Assembly: GCA_017560285.1 (NCBI GenBank)
Contig: JAFYOG010000120.1
Coordinates: 1-26,183 of the forward strand
Length of the DNA stretch: 26,183 nucleotides
Reading direction: 5' to 3'
DNA from: Clostridia bacterium
GTDB lineage: Bacteria; Bacillota; Clostridia; Oscillospirales; CAG-382
Shown here: positions 1 through 7,780 of the stretch, one piece after another
Layout of the letters: every line of letters starts with the position of its first letter
How positions within the stretch are numbered: position 1 is the first letter of the stretch
Translations under genes and position numbers: made by a program
The notes under the pieces: generated by a model
What the model was told of the DNA's origin: nothing
The model's database searches: none
Seen by the model: the letters and a program-made list of their open reading frames with translations, nothing else

Positions 1-668
1 ACCTTGCTTATAACGATTTTGTTTATAACAGGCTGTGCATAAGAGGGAATAGTGCCGTTGTTATCAATAGGCTTTACGGTGGTGCAAACCTTATCAACCA
101 CGTTCATACCTACGGTAACGTAACCGAATGCAGCATATTGACCGTCAAGACCGGTGTAATCCTCGTGCATAATAAAGAACTGGCTGCTTGCGCTGTCGTA
201 GGAATAACCTGCTCTTGCCATAGAAACAACACCGCGAACGTGTGAAATAGTGTTGTTATAACCATTTGCCTTAAATTCGCCCACAATATTCTTGTTGCTG
301 CCACCGGTGCCGTTGCCGTTGGGGTCGCCGCCCTGCATCATAAATCCTTCCATAATTCTGTGGAAGGTAAGACCGTTATAAAAGCCGCTTGTTGCAAGGT
401 CTACAAAGTTCTGAACGGTAATAGGCGCCTGGCTTTGGTCAAGCTTTACGGTAATTGCGCCGTATTCTTCAATACCTATATAAGCATAGTAGGTAGCGTT
501 AGCATCGATTTTTTCGCCGTTATTAACAAGGTCGCCCACCATAATATCGGTAAAATCAAATTCGTCGTTATCCTTATCGGTGGTTACAACGTCGCTTGCG
601 CTTTCCTTACAAGCAGTAAATGCAAACAGCATTACTATTGCCAAAACAATTAAAGAAAATCTTTTCAT
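1..668 (-). CDS. Cyclophilin-type peptidyl-prolyl isomerase, lipoprotein (partial)
   Basis: Peptidyl-prolyl cis-trans isomerase that probably assists folding of exported proteins on the outer face of the membrane. The reading frame runs from ATG at 668 off the left edge, so the C-terminus is missing (about 222 residues visible). Residues 1-19 form a signal peptide (MKRF, a hydrophobic stretch, then AFTAC); the Cys looks like a lipidation site, although Phe at -3 is not ideal for a lipobox. The cyclophilin core is clear: FHRIMEGFMMQGGDPNGNG, GVVSMARAG, SQFFIMHED and LDGQYAAFGYV, which contain the usual active-site Arg, Phe, Met and Gln. A GGAGAG ribosome site lies 5 bases before the ATG and a sigma-A promoter lies upstream. 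It is transcribed alone, separated from the next gene by a terminator. Family assignment is firm; the natural substrate is unknown. Confidence 0.93.
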   Translation of the reverse strand, partial: MKRFSLIVLAIVMLFAFTACKESASDVVTTDKDNDEFDFTDIMVGDLVNNGEKIDANATYYAYIGIEEYGAITVKLDQSQAPITVQNFVDLATSGFYNGLTFHRIMEGFMMQGGDPNGNGTGGSNKNIVGEFKANGYNNTISHVRGVVSMARAGYSYDSASSQFFIMHEDYTGLDGQYAAFGYVTVGMNVVDKVCTTVKPIDNNGTIPSYAQPVINKIVISK

Positions 669-697
669 AAATACTCTCCAAATTTTAATATCAAGTA

Positions 698-726
698 ATT
701 ATAACCTATTTTCGTTTCGTTTTCAA
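698..726 (-). promoter_or_regulatory. Sigma-A promoter of the cyclophilin gene
   Basis: Read on the minus strand: TTGAAA (721-726), a 17-base spacer and a perfect TATAAT (698-703), about 30 bases before the start codon at 668. Confidence 0.8.
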
Positions 727-767
727 TACAAATATAAACAATTTACCGTCAATTCATATTTAAAACA

Positions 768-793
768 AAAAGCTTGGTATAAACCAAGCTTTT
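768..793 (-). terminator. Intrinsic terminator after the long redox operon
   Basis: The stem GCTTGGT (772-778) / ACCAAGC (783-789) with loop ATAA is extended by four A-T pairs on each side. On the minus strand it is followed by a T-rich tract (TTGTTTT). It sits 12 bases past the stop codon of the exporter gene, so it ends that operon. The symmetric A/T flanks could also let it work on the plus strand. Confidence 0.8.
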
Positions 794-804
794 GTTATTA
801 AATG

Positions 805-2187
805 TTAACGCATTAAGGTTATCATTAACTGGCAAGCAAGTACAATCAATACCAACGCAATGGGGTAAGTAGATGCATAAGCACCTGCAACGTCGTCGGT
901 CTTTGCAGATCTGATCAACGCGCCCAAAGCAGGGGTAGATGTCATACCGCCGGTAATAGAACCAAGGGAGTTAAGCAAGGGAAGCTTCATAGCCTTTCTT
1001 GCAAGCACCAAACCAACAAGCATAGGTACAATAGTCATTAATGCACCGCCGATAAAGCCCCAAGCAACGATACCGCCGCCGAATTTGCTTACCTGTTCTA
1101 CCAAGGAAACGCCTCCGTGGAAGCCTGCACCAAGCAAGAACATCATAAGACCAAACTCACGCAATACCTTAAGGGTGCTGTGGGGGATCTCAAGAGAAAG
1201 CTTGCCAAAGTGGCCGAAGTGACCAAATACAAGACACATAATAAGCACACCGCCGGTGGTACCCAAACTAAAGCAAGGTGCTCCCTCTGCATAACCGTCA
1301 GCAGAAAGAGGAATGGTGATAGAACCAAGCAATAAGCCTGCAATAACTGCAAGCGCAAAGGGCATCAAGCCAAGCTCTTCGCACTTAAATAGCTTAGCAG
1401 TCTGCTTTTTATCTTCGCTGCTGTCGGCTTTCAAAAGTTCGCGTTCCTTATCCATATTAACCTTAAGGAATTTAGGCATAAGCTGTACAAAAAGTACAAC
1501 GCCGATAACGCCAAAGGGGTAAGCAACTGCGTGTCCAAGGGTAATTAAAGATTCCAAACTGCCTTGGTCTACCGCGCCTATAACTGCATCCTTAGCGGCA
1601 GAGAAGCCGGGGGTAGATGTCAATGCGCCGGAAAGAACGCCGGACCAATATTCAGGACCGTATTCGGGGGTAAGCAAGGTGCAAACAACCGCAACAGCGG
1701 TACCCGAAAGAATAATAATAACGCCAAGAGTAATATAGGTCTTAAAGTTCTTTTTAAGGTCCTTAAAGAAGTTGGGACCTGCAATAAAGCCAACCGCACC
1801 TACAAACAGAATAAGACCGGTGTTCTGTACGGTGGATTTAAATGTTGTAACAATGCTGTTGCCTTCGCCTTCAATGTGGAATTTACCCAAAAGGGGAATA
1901 TCACCAAAATCAAGGGTACAAAGCCAACCAACAAGTATAGCTACAAGGAATACACCTGCTGTACCTAACGAAACACCTTTAATTTCAATACCGCCCAAAA
2001 GGTAACCTAATGCAACGATAATAAACATAAGGGTAAACAAAACGAAGGTAGAGCTAAAGTTAAGCGACTTAATAGAGCCTTTGCCGTCAAGCTCGTTAAA
2101 AATACACCAAGCGGCAACAGCTATTACAACAATCAGGGCTAAGGCAATCCAAAGCCCCTTCTTGCTGTTTTTATTTGTGTTTTTCAT
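805..2187 (-). CDS. AspT/YidE-family (AAE) transporter, probable succinate/C4-dicarboxylate exporter
   Basis: A 460-residue integral membrane protein. After a short basic cytoplasmic N-terminus there are about ten or more hydrophobic segments, arranged as two related halves (roughly residues 35-235 and 270-458) separated by a charged stretch (KERELLKADSSEDKKQ). Each half carries the family's Thr-Pro motif: LTSTPGFSAA in the first and MTSTPALGAL in the second, as in the aspartate:alanine exchanger family. There is no TrkA-C domain between the halves, so it is shorter than classical AspT. SucE of Corynebacterium, in the same family, exports succinate. It is the last gene of the operon, 17 bases after the fumarate reductase flavoprotein gene, so I infer export of succinate or exchange of C4-dicarboxylates. 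Family is firm; substrate is inferred from context. Confidence 0.85.
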   Translation of the reverse strand: MKNTNKNSKKGLWIALALIVVIAVAAWCIFNELDGKGSIKSLNFSSTFVLFTLMFIIVALGYLLGGIEIKGVSLGTAGVFLVAILVGWLCTLDFGDIPLLGKFHIEGEGNSIVTTFKSTVQNTGLILFVGAVGFIAGPNFFKDLKKNFKTYITLGVIIILSGTAVAVVCTLLTPEYGPEYWSGVLSGALTSTPGFSAAKDAVIGAVDQGSLESLITLGHAVAYPFGVIGVVLFVQLMPKFLKVNMDKERELLKADSSEDKKQTAKLFKCEELGLMPFALAVIAGLLLGSITIPLSADGYAEGAPCFSLGTTGGVLIMCLVFGHFGHFGKLSLEIPHSTLKVLREFGLMMFLLGAGFHGGVSLVEQVSKFGGGIVAWGFIGGALMTIVPMLVGLVLARKAMKLPLLNSLGSITGGMTSTPALGALIRSAKTDDVAGAYASTYPIALVLIVLACQLMITLMR

Positions 2188-2204
2188 TTTAGAAAGCCCC
2201 CTAA

Positions 2205-3809
2205 TTAACCGTTAACCTTTCTGGCATAATCGGGAAGGAGTTTAGGAGATACGGTTTCGGTTTCGATACCTGCATCAGCAATTTCTTTCTCGAACTTAGC
2301 AATGTGGTCAAGTGTAAGCTTGCCAACGTTTACGTTCTTATATGTTGCGCCTGCGCTCTTACCTGCAATACGACCGAATACGATAATATCAAGCAAAGAG
2401 TTACCCATCAATCTGTTCTTACCGTGGATACCGCCAACAGCTTCGCCTGCAACAAAAAGGTTCTTAATGTTGGTTGTCATACCGTCGGGAGTAATATCCA
2501 AACCGCCGTTCTGATAGTGAAGGGTGGGGTAAACAAGAATGGGTTCCTTACGAATGTCAATACCAAACTGACCGAACATTCTCATCATAGCGGGAATACG
2601 CTTTTCAATAGTGCCTTCACCGCCGATCTTTTCGATCATAGGAGTATCCAACCAAACAGCCAAGCCGTCGTCGGTTTCAACACCGTTGTTTCTGTCAGAG
2701 CATTCGCGAATAATAGAAGCAGCGGTAACGTCGCGGGTTTCAAGGGGATGCATAAATACTTCGCCGTTTACGTTAACAAGCTTTGCGCCCAAGGAACGAA
2801 CCTTTTCGGTAACCAATGCACCAAAGATCTGTTCGGGGTAAGCCGCGCCTGTGGGGTGGTACTGCAAGGTTTCTGCATAAAGAAGCTTTGCACCAACTCT
2901 GTAACCAAGCACCAAACCGTCTGCGGTTGCGCCATAGTGGTTAGAGGTGGGGAAGCCCTGATAGTGCATTCTGCCTGCACCGCCGGTAGAAATAATAACG
3001 GTCTTAGCCTTAGCAACCATCAATTCCTTGGTTTCCATGTTCATAAGAACAGCACCGGCTGCGTTGCCGTTTTCGTCAAGAATAAGCTCGATAGCCGCGG
3101 TAAAGTCAACAACGGGAATACCTCTGTTAAATACTTCATCGCGAAGAGTTCTCATAATTTCAGCACCGGAATAGTCCTTAGCAGCGTGCATACGCTTTCT
3201 GGAGGTACCGCCGCCGTGGGTGGTGATCATAGTGCCGTCTTCGGCCTTATCGAATTCAACACCGAGCTCGCTCAACCACTTAATAGCTTCGGGAGCATCG
3301 CAAACCAACTTCTGCAAAAGCTCTCTCTTGGCAGCAAAGTGACCGCCGCCGAAAGCGTCTACAAAGTGGATAGCAGGAGAATCGTTGGGCTTATCAGCCG
3401 CCTGAATACCGCCTTCTGCCATCATGGTGTTAGCATCGCCTATACGAAGCTTGGTAACGATCATAACGTTGGCGCCTGCTTCGTGAGCTTCGATCGCTGC
3501 AGAGGAACCTGCACCGCCGCCGCCGATAACCAAAACGTCAACGTCGTAATCGGGGTTTTCAAGGTCAACGCTGTCAGCGGTAATTCTGCTGTGCGCCTGA
3601 AGAATAGCAGCCAATTCCTTGGGAACCTTGTTGCCCTTGTTGGGGCCTATCTTAAGCTCTTCGAACTGGTCCTGTCTATAGTCGGGGTGATAAGCGGCAA
3701 GAAGATCGGTCTTCTGCTGAGCAGTCATTCTAACGGGCTCCATAGCCACGTTCTTATCTCTTGCGGCTTCAACAGCGGCAAGGGATTTTTGGAATTTTTC
3801 AGAATACAT
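2205..3809 (-). CDS. frdA: Soluble fumarate reductase flavoprotein subunit
   Basis: Catalytic subunit predicted to reduce fumarate to succinate in the cytoplasm (534 aa). It has an unusual 88-residue N-terminal extension, then the FAD dinucleotide motif GGGGAGSS (96-103). Family active-site residues are present: LQYHPTG (His318), TRD (Arg359), HYQNGG (His431) and NRLMGNSLL (Arg466). Where SdhA and membrane FrdA have the FAD-linking His (SHTVAAEGG), this protein reads ANTMMAEGG, with Asn127 replacing His, so FAD should be bound non-covalently as in thiol:fumarate reductase and other soluble enzymes. The gene lies 14 bases after frdB with an AGGAGG ribosome site, and no membrane-anchor genes are present. 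L-aspartate oxidase (NadB) is the main alternative by fold, but the partner iron-sulfur subunit and the malate dehydrogenase-fumarase-exporter context argue for fumarate reductase. Confidence 0.88.
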   Translation of the reverse strand: MYSEKFQKSLAAVEAARDKNVAMEPVRMTAQQKTDLLAAYHPDYRQDQFEELKIGPNKGNKVPKELAAILQAHSRITADSVDLENPDYDVDVLVIGGGGAGSSAAIEAHEAGANVMIVTKLRIGDANTMMAEGGIQAADKPNDSPAIHFVDAFGGGHFAAKRELLQKLVCDAPEAIKWLSELGVEFDKAEDGTMITTHGGGTSRKRMHAAKDYSGAEIMRTLRDEVFNRGIPVVDFTAAIELILDENGNAAGAVLMNMETKELMVAKAKTVIISTGGAGRMHYQGFPTSNHYGATADGLVLGYRVGAKLLYAETLQYHPTGAAYPEQIFGALVTEKVRSLGAKLVNVNGEVFMHPLETRDVTAASIIRECSDRNNGVETDDGLAVWLDTPMIEKIGGEGTIEKRIPAMMRMFGQFGIDIRKEPILVYPTLHYQNGGLDITPDGMTTNIKNLFVAGEAVGGIHGKNRLMGNSLLDIIVFGRIAGKSAGATYKNVNVGKLTLDHIAKFEKEIADAGIETETVSPKLLPDYARKVNG

Positions 3810-3823
3810 TGTTTTGCCCCTCC

Positions 3824-4498
3824 TTATTTCTCAATTTCACGGTTGTTATAAAGCTCTTTAATTTCTTCAATAGGCTTCTGCATAAGAGCTTCTATAAGGT
3901 CGTTAAAGGTACCGTCTTTAATTTCTTGTACTCTGTCGTTAAGGTGTCCGCAATCGGGCGCAAGATATTTACCGTTAATACGTCTTGCAAGCATTGCAAC
4001 CTGAGGATGAGAAATACCTGCAGGGCAACGGGAAGAACAAACACCGCACATTACGCAGTCAAAGGATTCTTCTGCGCACTTTTCAAAATCGCCTCTCTGA
4101 GCGTAAGCGATGTACTGCATAACGTTAAGCTTCTTGGTACAAGCCTTGGTACAAGCGTTACAGCCGATACAAGCGTAAATTTCGGGGTACAACTGCATCA
4201 TAACGGTCTGGTCTACGGGGATCTTGTTAATATCGTAAACTTCCTTAACAAGGGGGAAGAAGGGCAATGTAGCAATATACATATTGTCGGCAACCTTGGT
4301 TTCGCAAGCCAAGCAAGCCTTCAATTCCTTGTCGCCCTTAATTCTGTAAATGGTAGCGCAAGCGCCGCAGAAGCCGTTTCTGCAACCACAGCCTCTAACA
4401 AGCTGGTAGCCTGCGTATTCCATTGCTTTCATAATAGTTAGGTTGCCGGGTACGGAATACTTTTTACCGTACAGAAAAATGTTAACCATATTTTCCAT
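3824..4498 (-). CDS. frdB: Fumarate reductase iron-sulfur subunit (TfrB N-terminal-like)
   Basis: Electron-transfer subunit of the soluble fumarate reductase (224 aa). Residues 1-85 are a plant-type [2Fe-2S] ferredoxin domain (Cys37, 39, 44, 47 and 62/65). Residues 105-175 hold two CxxCxxCxxxC motifs (Cys110/113/116/120 and Cys148/151/154/158). Both look like [4Fe-4S] sites, unlike classical SdhB/FrdB, which pair one [4Fe-4S] with a CxxxxxC [3Fe-4S] site. This resembles the N-terminal half of methanogen thiol:fumarate reductase TfrB but lacks the C-terminal CCG (HdrB-like) half. Here the CCG domains are on separate HdrB, encoded in the same operon. It starts 21 bases after flxA and sits just before frdA. 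It probably passes electrons from the Flx/Hdr module to the flavoprotein; no quinone-binding partner is encoded nearby. Confidence 0.87.
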   Translation of the reverse strand: MENMVNIFLYGKKYSVPGNLTIMKAMEYAGYQLVRGCGCRNGFCGACATIYRIKGDKELKACLACETKVADNMYIATLPFFPLVKEVYDINKIPVDQTVMMQLYPEIYACIGCNACTKACTKKLNVMQYIAYAQRGDFEKCAEESFDCVMCGVCSSRCPAGISHPQVAMLARRINGKYLAPDCGHLNDRVQEIKDGTFNDLIEALMQKPIEEIKELYNNREIEK

Positions 4499-4519
4499 AA
4501 TATATGAATCTCCTTTAAA

Positions 4520-5353
4520 TCAATATTCGTTAGGAAGCTCGTCAAGCTCGTCAAGACGGAATACAGGGCCGTCCTTGCAAACGTACTTGGAACCAACGTT
4601 ACATCTGCCGCATTTACCGATAGCACACTTCATCTTAAGCTCAAGAGTGGTGTAAACCTGCTTCTTTTCAAAGCCAAGCTCGGTAAGACCTGCAAGAGTG
4701 AACTTAATCATTATAGGAGGACCGCAAAGAATAACGGTCTTATCGGTATCAAAACCAAGCTCCTTAACGTAGTTGGGAACAAAGCCAACGTGGCCGTCCC
4801 ATTCGGGCTGTTCGCGGTCGATGGTAAGGTGAACGGTAACGCCTTCGTCGTTAACCCATTCTTCCATAATTTCCTTGTACTGAAGCAAATCTTCCTTACT
4901 TCTTGCACCGTAAACAATATCAATCTTGCCGTATCTGTCTTTATAATGACGAACGTAGTTAATAACCGAACGCAAGGGAGCCAAAGCAACACCACCTGCA
5001 ATAAAGAGCAAGTTTTTGCCTGCAAATTCGGTATCAACGGGGAAGGGGTTGCCGTAAGGTCCGCGAATAGTAATCTGCTGACCTACTTCCGCTTGGTGCA
5101 ACCATTCGGTAACGCAACCGCACTTCTTAATGGAAAATTCCATATATTCGGTATTTGTAGGAGAAGAAGTGATAGAAAACATTGCTTCGCCTACGCCGGG
5201 GATAGAAAGCATAGCGCACTGACCGGGTCTGTGGTCAAAAGCCTTCTTTCCGTCGGGAGTAACAACTCTAAAGGTTTTAATATCGGGGGTATCAAGTCTA
5301 ACGTCGGTGATAACCGCTATATGAGGGATCAAAGCTTCGTTACGTGCGTTCAT
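4520..5353 (-). CDS. flxA: FlxA-like FAD/NAD(P)-binding oxidoreductase subunit
   Basis: Predicted NADH-oxidising entry subunit of the Flx-Hdr complex (277 aa). It belongs to the ferredoxin-NADP reductase superfamily (PyrK, AsrB and FlxA type). Residues about 10-110 are the FAD barrel, with the flavin motif in the form MFSITSSP and GPYGNPF. Residues about 115-235 are the nucleotide-binding half, with IAGGVALAPLRS and CGPP. The C-terminus carries a [2Fe-2S] site, Cys243, 248, 251 and 259. Start and stop codons overlap by one base with flxB (TAATG), indicating translational coupling. An NADH rather than NADPH preference is inferred from the family and from Rex control. Asr or PyrK-like proteins have the same fold, but the flxD and hdr neighbours decide the call. 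Confidence 0.85.
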   Translation of the reverse strand: MNARNEALIPHIAVITDVRLDTPDIKTFRVVTPDGKKAFDHRPGQCAMLSIPGVGEAMFSITSSPTNTEYMEFSIKKCGCVTEWLHQAEVGQQITIRGPYGNPFPVDTEFAGKNLLFIAGGVALAPLRSVINYVRHYKDRYGKIDIVYGARSKEDLLQYKEIMEEWVNDEGVTVHLTIDREQPEWDGHVGFVPNYVKELGFDTDKTVILCGPPIMIKFTLAGLTELGFEKKQVYTTLELKMKCAIGKCGRCNVGSKYVCKDGPVFRLDELDELPNEY

Positions 5354-6369
5354 TATGCGTTACCTCCCAAAGTTTTCATTACCTTAACGATATTCATAGA
5401 AATAGGACACTTAGCCAAGCATCTGCCGCAGCCAACACAACCGAACAAGCCGTTGTTGTTTTCGGGGTAGTATACAAGCTTGTGCATAAATCTCTGTCTA
5501 AATCTTTCAACCTGGCTCAATCTGGGGTTACCGTGTGCACACTTGGTAAAGTCAGAATACATGCAGGAATCCCAGCATCTAAATCTAACTACGCCCTTGC
5601 CGGTGTTAAATTCCTTAACGTCATAGCACTGGCAGGTGGGGCAAACGAAGGTGCAGGTACCACAGCCCAAGCAGGATTCCGAAAGAGCCTTCCATTCGGG
5701 ACGGTTAAACAATTCCATAGTTTTACCGCCGCCAAAAGCATCAGCCTTAAGCTCTGCAAGAGGAAGCTTCTTCATAATGTTGGCAATCTTTGCCTTTTCT
5801 GCATCAACAGCGGCACTGTCGCAGCTTTCCAAGCCAAGGGAAGCAAGAAGCTTTTCGCCCTTTTCGGTGTTGGATTGCCAATAAGCGTTGCCGTCTGCAT
5901 ACCAAACGGTAATATCTCCGCCGGGGTTAGCGGCATCAATACCAAAGGTCTGGCAGAAGCAGGTTTCAGAAGGTCTGCCGCAGGCAACGGAAATAATAAT
6001 ACCGTGCTCTCTGCGTTCTGCATAATAGCTGTCAACGGGGTCTACAAGGAATACGTTGTCCAAAACCTCAAAAGCCTTAACGTCGCAGGCTCTAACGCCA
6101 AAAACAACAAAATCTTCCTGTGCCTTGCGAATGTCGATAAGCTCTATGTTCTTGCCTTCAACCTTAAACGCCATCATATCTTCAACCTGAGGGAAGAAGA
6201 AATCTTTAGGGCTCTTAACGGTGTTCAACTGATTGCTCAATTCAACGCCCTCTGCCCATTTAGTATAAACAGCCTTGCCGTCGCAGTTATCTGCGGGGAT
6301 GTAAAGCTCTGCATTGGCAGAAATCTTTGCAAATACGCTGTTAAGGGATTCCATCGAACACTTAAACAT
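5353..6369 (-). CDS. flxB: FlxB-like iron-sulfur subunit (AsrA/hydrogenase-beta type)
   Basis: Iron-sulfur protein of 338 residues resembling the AsrA / sulfhydrogenase beta family. The N-terminal part contains the characteristic FGVRACDVKAFEVLD (about 90-104) and a Cys-rich turn, ACGRPSETCFC. The C-terminal part holds two [4Fe-4S] motifs, Cys233/236/239/243 and Cys311/314/317/321. Such proteins ferry electrons between the FNR-like subunit and partner iron-sulfur proteins. It is coupled by one-base TAATG overlaps to flxC upstream and flxA downstream. Within FlxABCD-HdrABC loci of anaerobes this is one of the two iron-sulfur subunits; the letters B and C are assigned from gene order and could be swapped. 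Confidence 0.82.
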   Translation of the reverse strand: MFKCSMESLNSVFAKISANAELYIPADNCDGKAVYTKWAEGVELSNQLNTVKSPKDFFFPQVEDMMAFKVEGKNIELIDIRKAQEDFVVFGVRACDVKAFEVLDNVFLVDPVDSYYAERREHGIIISVACGRPSETCFCQTFGIDAANPGGDITVWYADGNAYWQSNTEKGEKLLASLGLESCDSAAVDAEKAKIANIMKKLPLAELKADAFGGGKTMELFNRPEWKALSESCLGCGTCTFVCPTCQCYDVKEFNTGKGVVRFRCWDSCMYSDFTKCAHGNPRLSQVERFRQRFMHKLVYYPENNNGLFGCVGCGRCLAKCPISMNIVKVMKTLGGNA

Positions 6370-7358
6370 TATTCGTTACCCCCTTCAAAAACATCACAGG
6401 GTTCAACGTCTTCGGTGGTGTAGTTAACCAAAGGCGCTCTGGAGCCAACCTCTGCACCGGCTTGATATTCGCCATAGAAGCTGTCCATATCCTTAATAAA
6501 CTTTCTGTTAAGCAAATGCAAGGGAATGTTCTGAGGACAAACTCTCGAGCATTCGCCGCAGTCGGTACAACGGCCTGCAACGTGGAACGCGCGAATGATG
6601 TGGAACATCTTTTCTTCAAAGCTGTTTGCGGCAGCCTTGTTTTCAACACCGGAATTGGGGTTGTTAAATACGCAGTTTTCACATGTGCAAGCAGGGCAGA
6701 TATCGCGGCAAGCGTTGCAGCGAATACACTTGGAAAGCTGTTCCTGCCAGAAAGCAAATCTTTCGTCGGGAGTCATAGCCTCAAGCTTAGCAACCTCGTC
6801 AAAACGGTTAGAATCGATAACGTCGCCTTCTTCGCCCAAAAGCTCGTCGTATGCAACGTGCTTCTTGCTCTTACAGCTTTCGCATCTTCCTTCAAGCACG
6901 TCCTTAGCATCAATCTTAATCACTTCGTCGCTGTAAACGGTGGAAACTTCAATCATTTCACCGCAAACGATCTTAGAAATACCGTCGCCTGCAATAGCCT
7001 TAATCTTATCGATATCAACCATACCCTCGCAGGAAACGCCTACTGCATAAACCTTTTCTCTGTCGAATCTGTGTTCGGTAAGAAGCTGGTTAAAGCTGTA
7101 GGTATCGCAAGGCTTAAGGAAAACAAGAATTTTACCTTCAAGCTTGCGGGTCTTTTGAACTAAATATTTAGAAAAGTTTGCGCCGCAAAAGTCGTTCCAA
7201 ACAAAATTCGCTTCGATATCAGCCTTATCGGTGAAAACCGCAGGAGTGATATCGTAATCAAATTCGCCCTTTCTCCAACCAAGCACGTTAGCAACAGTGC
7301 CGTTTTCCAAAAGCGAAACCGCCTTTTCGACCAAAACATCACGGGTTATTTTTTGCAT
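6369..7358 (-). CDS. flxC: FlxC-like iron-sulfur subunit (FrhB/FdhB-related N-terminus)
   Basis: Electron-transfer protein of 329 residues. The first about 150 residues resemble the FrhB/FdhB beta-subunit family (LKPCDTYSFNQLL and AVGVSCEGMVD), and a CESCKSKK element follows near 159-165. Two [4Fe-4S] motifs are near the C-terminus, Cys211/214/217/221 (followed by extra Cys in PACTCENC) and Cys264/267/270/274. The gene overlaps flxD by 13 bases and flxB by one base. Its role is inferred from the Flx-Hdr arrangement: relay of electrons toward FlxD and HdrA. A formate dehydrogenase beta subunit is the other family it could be confused with, but no catalytic formate dehydrogenase subunit is present. 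Confidence 0.8.
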   Translation of the reverse strand: MQKITRDVLVEKAVSLLENGTVANVLGWRKGEFDYDITPAVFTDKADIEANFVWNDFCGANFSKYLVQKTRKLEGKILVFLKPCDTYSFNQLLTEHRFDREKVYAVGVSCEGMVDIDKIKAIAGDGISKIVCGEMIEVSTVYSDEVIKIDAKDVLEGRCESCKSKKHVAYDELLGEEGDVIDSNRFDEVAKLEAMTPDERFAFWQEQLSKCIRCNACRDICPACTCENCVFNNPNSGVENKAAANSFEEKMFHIIRAFHVAGRCTDCGECSRVCPQNIPLHLLNRKFIKDMDSFYGEYQAGAEVGSRAPLVNYTTEDVEPCDVFEGGNE

Positions 7359-7780
7359 CTTAGGTCCTCCAATCTCTTGTTTTCGCCAAGAGCAGCAACC
7401 TTTTCGGCGAAATCATTCATGGTAGCGGCAAATTTTGCACCTTCTGCAGCAGAAACCCATTCAACTCTGGTGCGTTCTCTTTCAATGCCAAGGTAATCAA
7501 GCATCGAGAAGAGCATCGCCATTCTGCGGCGGGTGTAATAGTTACCGGAGGTGTAGTGGCAGTCGCCGGGGTGGCATCCGCAAAGGATAACGCCGTCGGC
7601 GCCGCGCTGGAATGCACGAAGCACGAACATAGGGTTAACTCTGCAAGAGCAGGGAACACGAATAATCTTTACTTCGGCAGGATAGTTTAAACGGTTATTA
7701 CCGGCAAGGTCTGCACCGGCATAAGAACACCAGTTACAGCAGAATGCCACGATCAAAGGCTTATATTCTTTTACTTGCAT
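7346..7780 (-). CDS. flxD: FlxD / MvhD-like [2Fe-2S] adaptor subunit
   Basis: A small protein of 144 residues of the MvhD (methyl-viologen-reducing hydrogenase delta subunit) family. MvhD-type subunits dock electron-input modules onto HdrA. Family motifs are strongly conserved: CCNWCSYAGADLAG (from Cys14), IRVPCSCRVNP (Cys44, 46) and CGCHPGDCHY (Cys67, 69, 74). It overlaps hdrA by 10 bases and flxC by 13 bases, consistent with translational coupling. Because it is the physical link to HdrA in studied complexes, it is the strongest evidence that the Flx proteins and the Hdr proteins form one assembly here. Confidence 0.9.
   Translation of the reverse strand: MQVKEYKPLIVAFCCNWCSYAGADLAGNNRLNYPAEVKIIRVPCSCRVNPMFVLRAFQRGADGVILCGCHPGDCHYTSGNYYTRRRMAMLFSMLDYLGIERERTRVEWVSAAEGAKFAATMNDFAEKVAALGENKRLEDLRCKK

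Noticed and set aside
2205..3809. L-aspartate oxidase (NadB) for the flavoprotein
   Set aside because: Similar fold and length, but it is coupled to an FrdB-like iron-sulfur subunit and no nadA or nadC is nearby.
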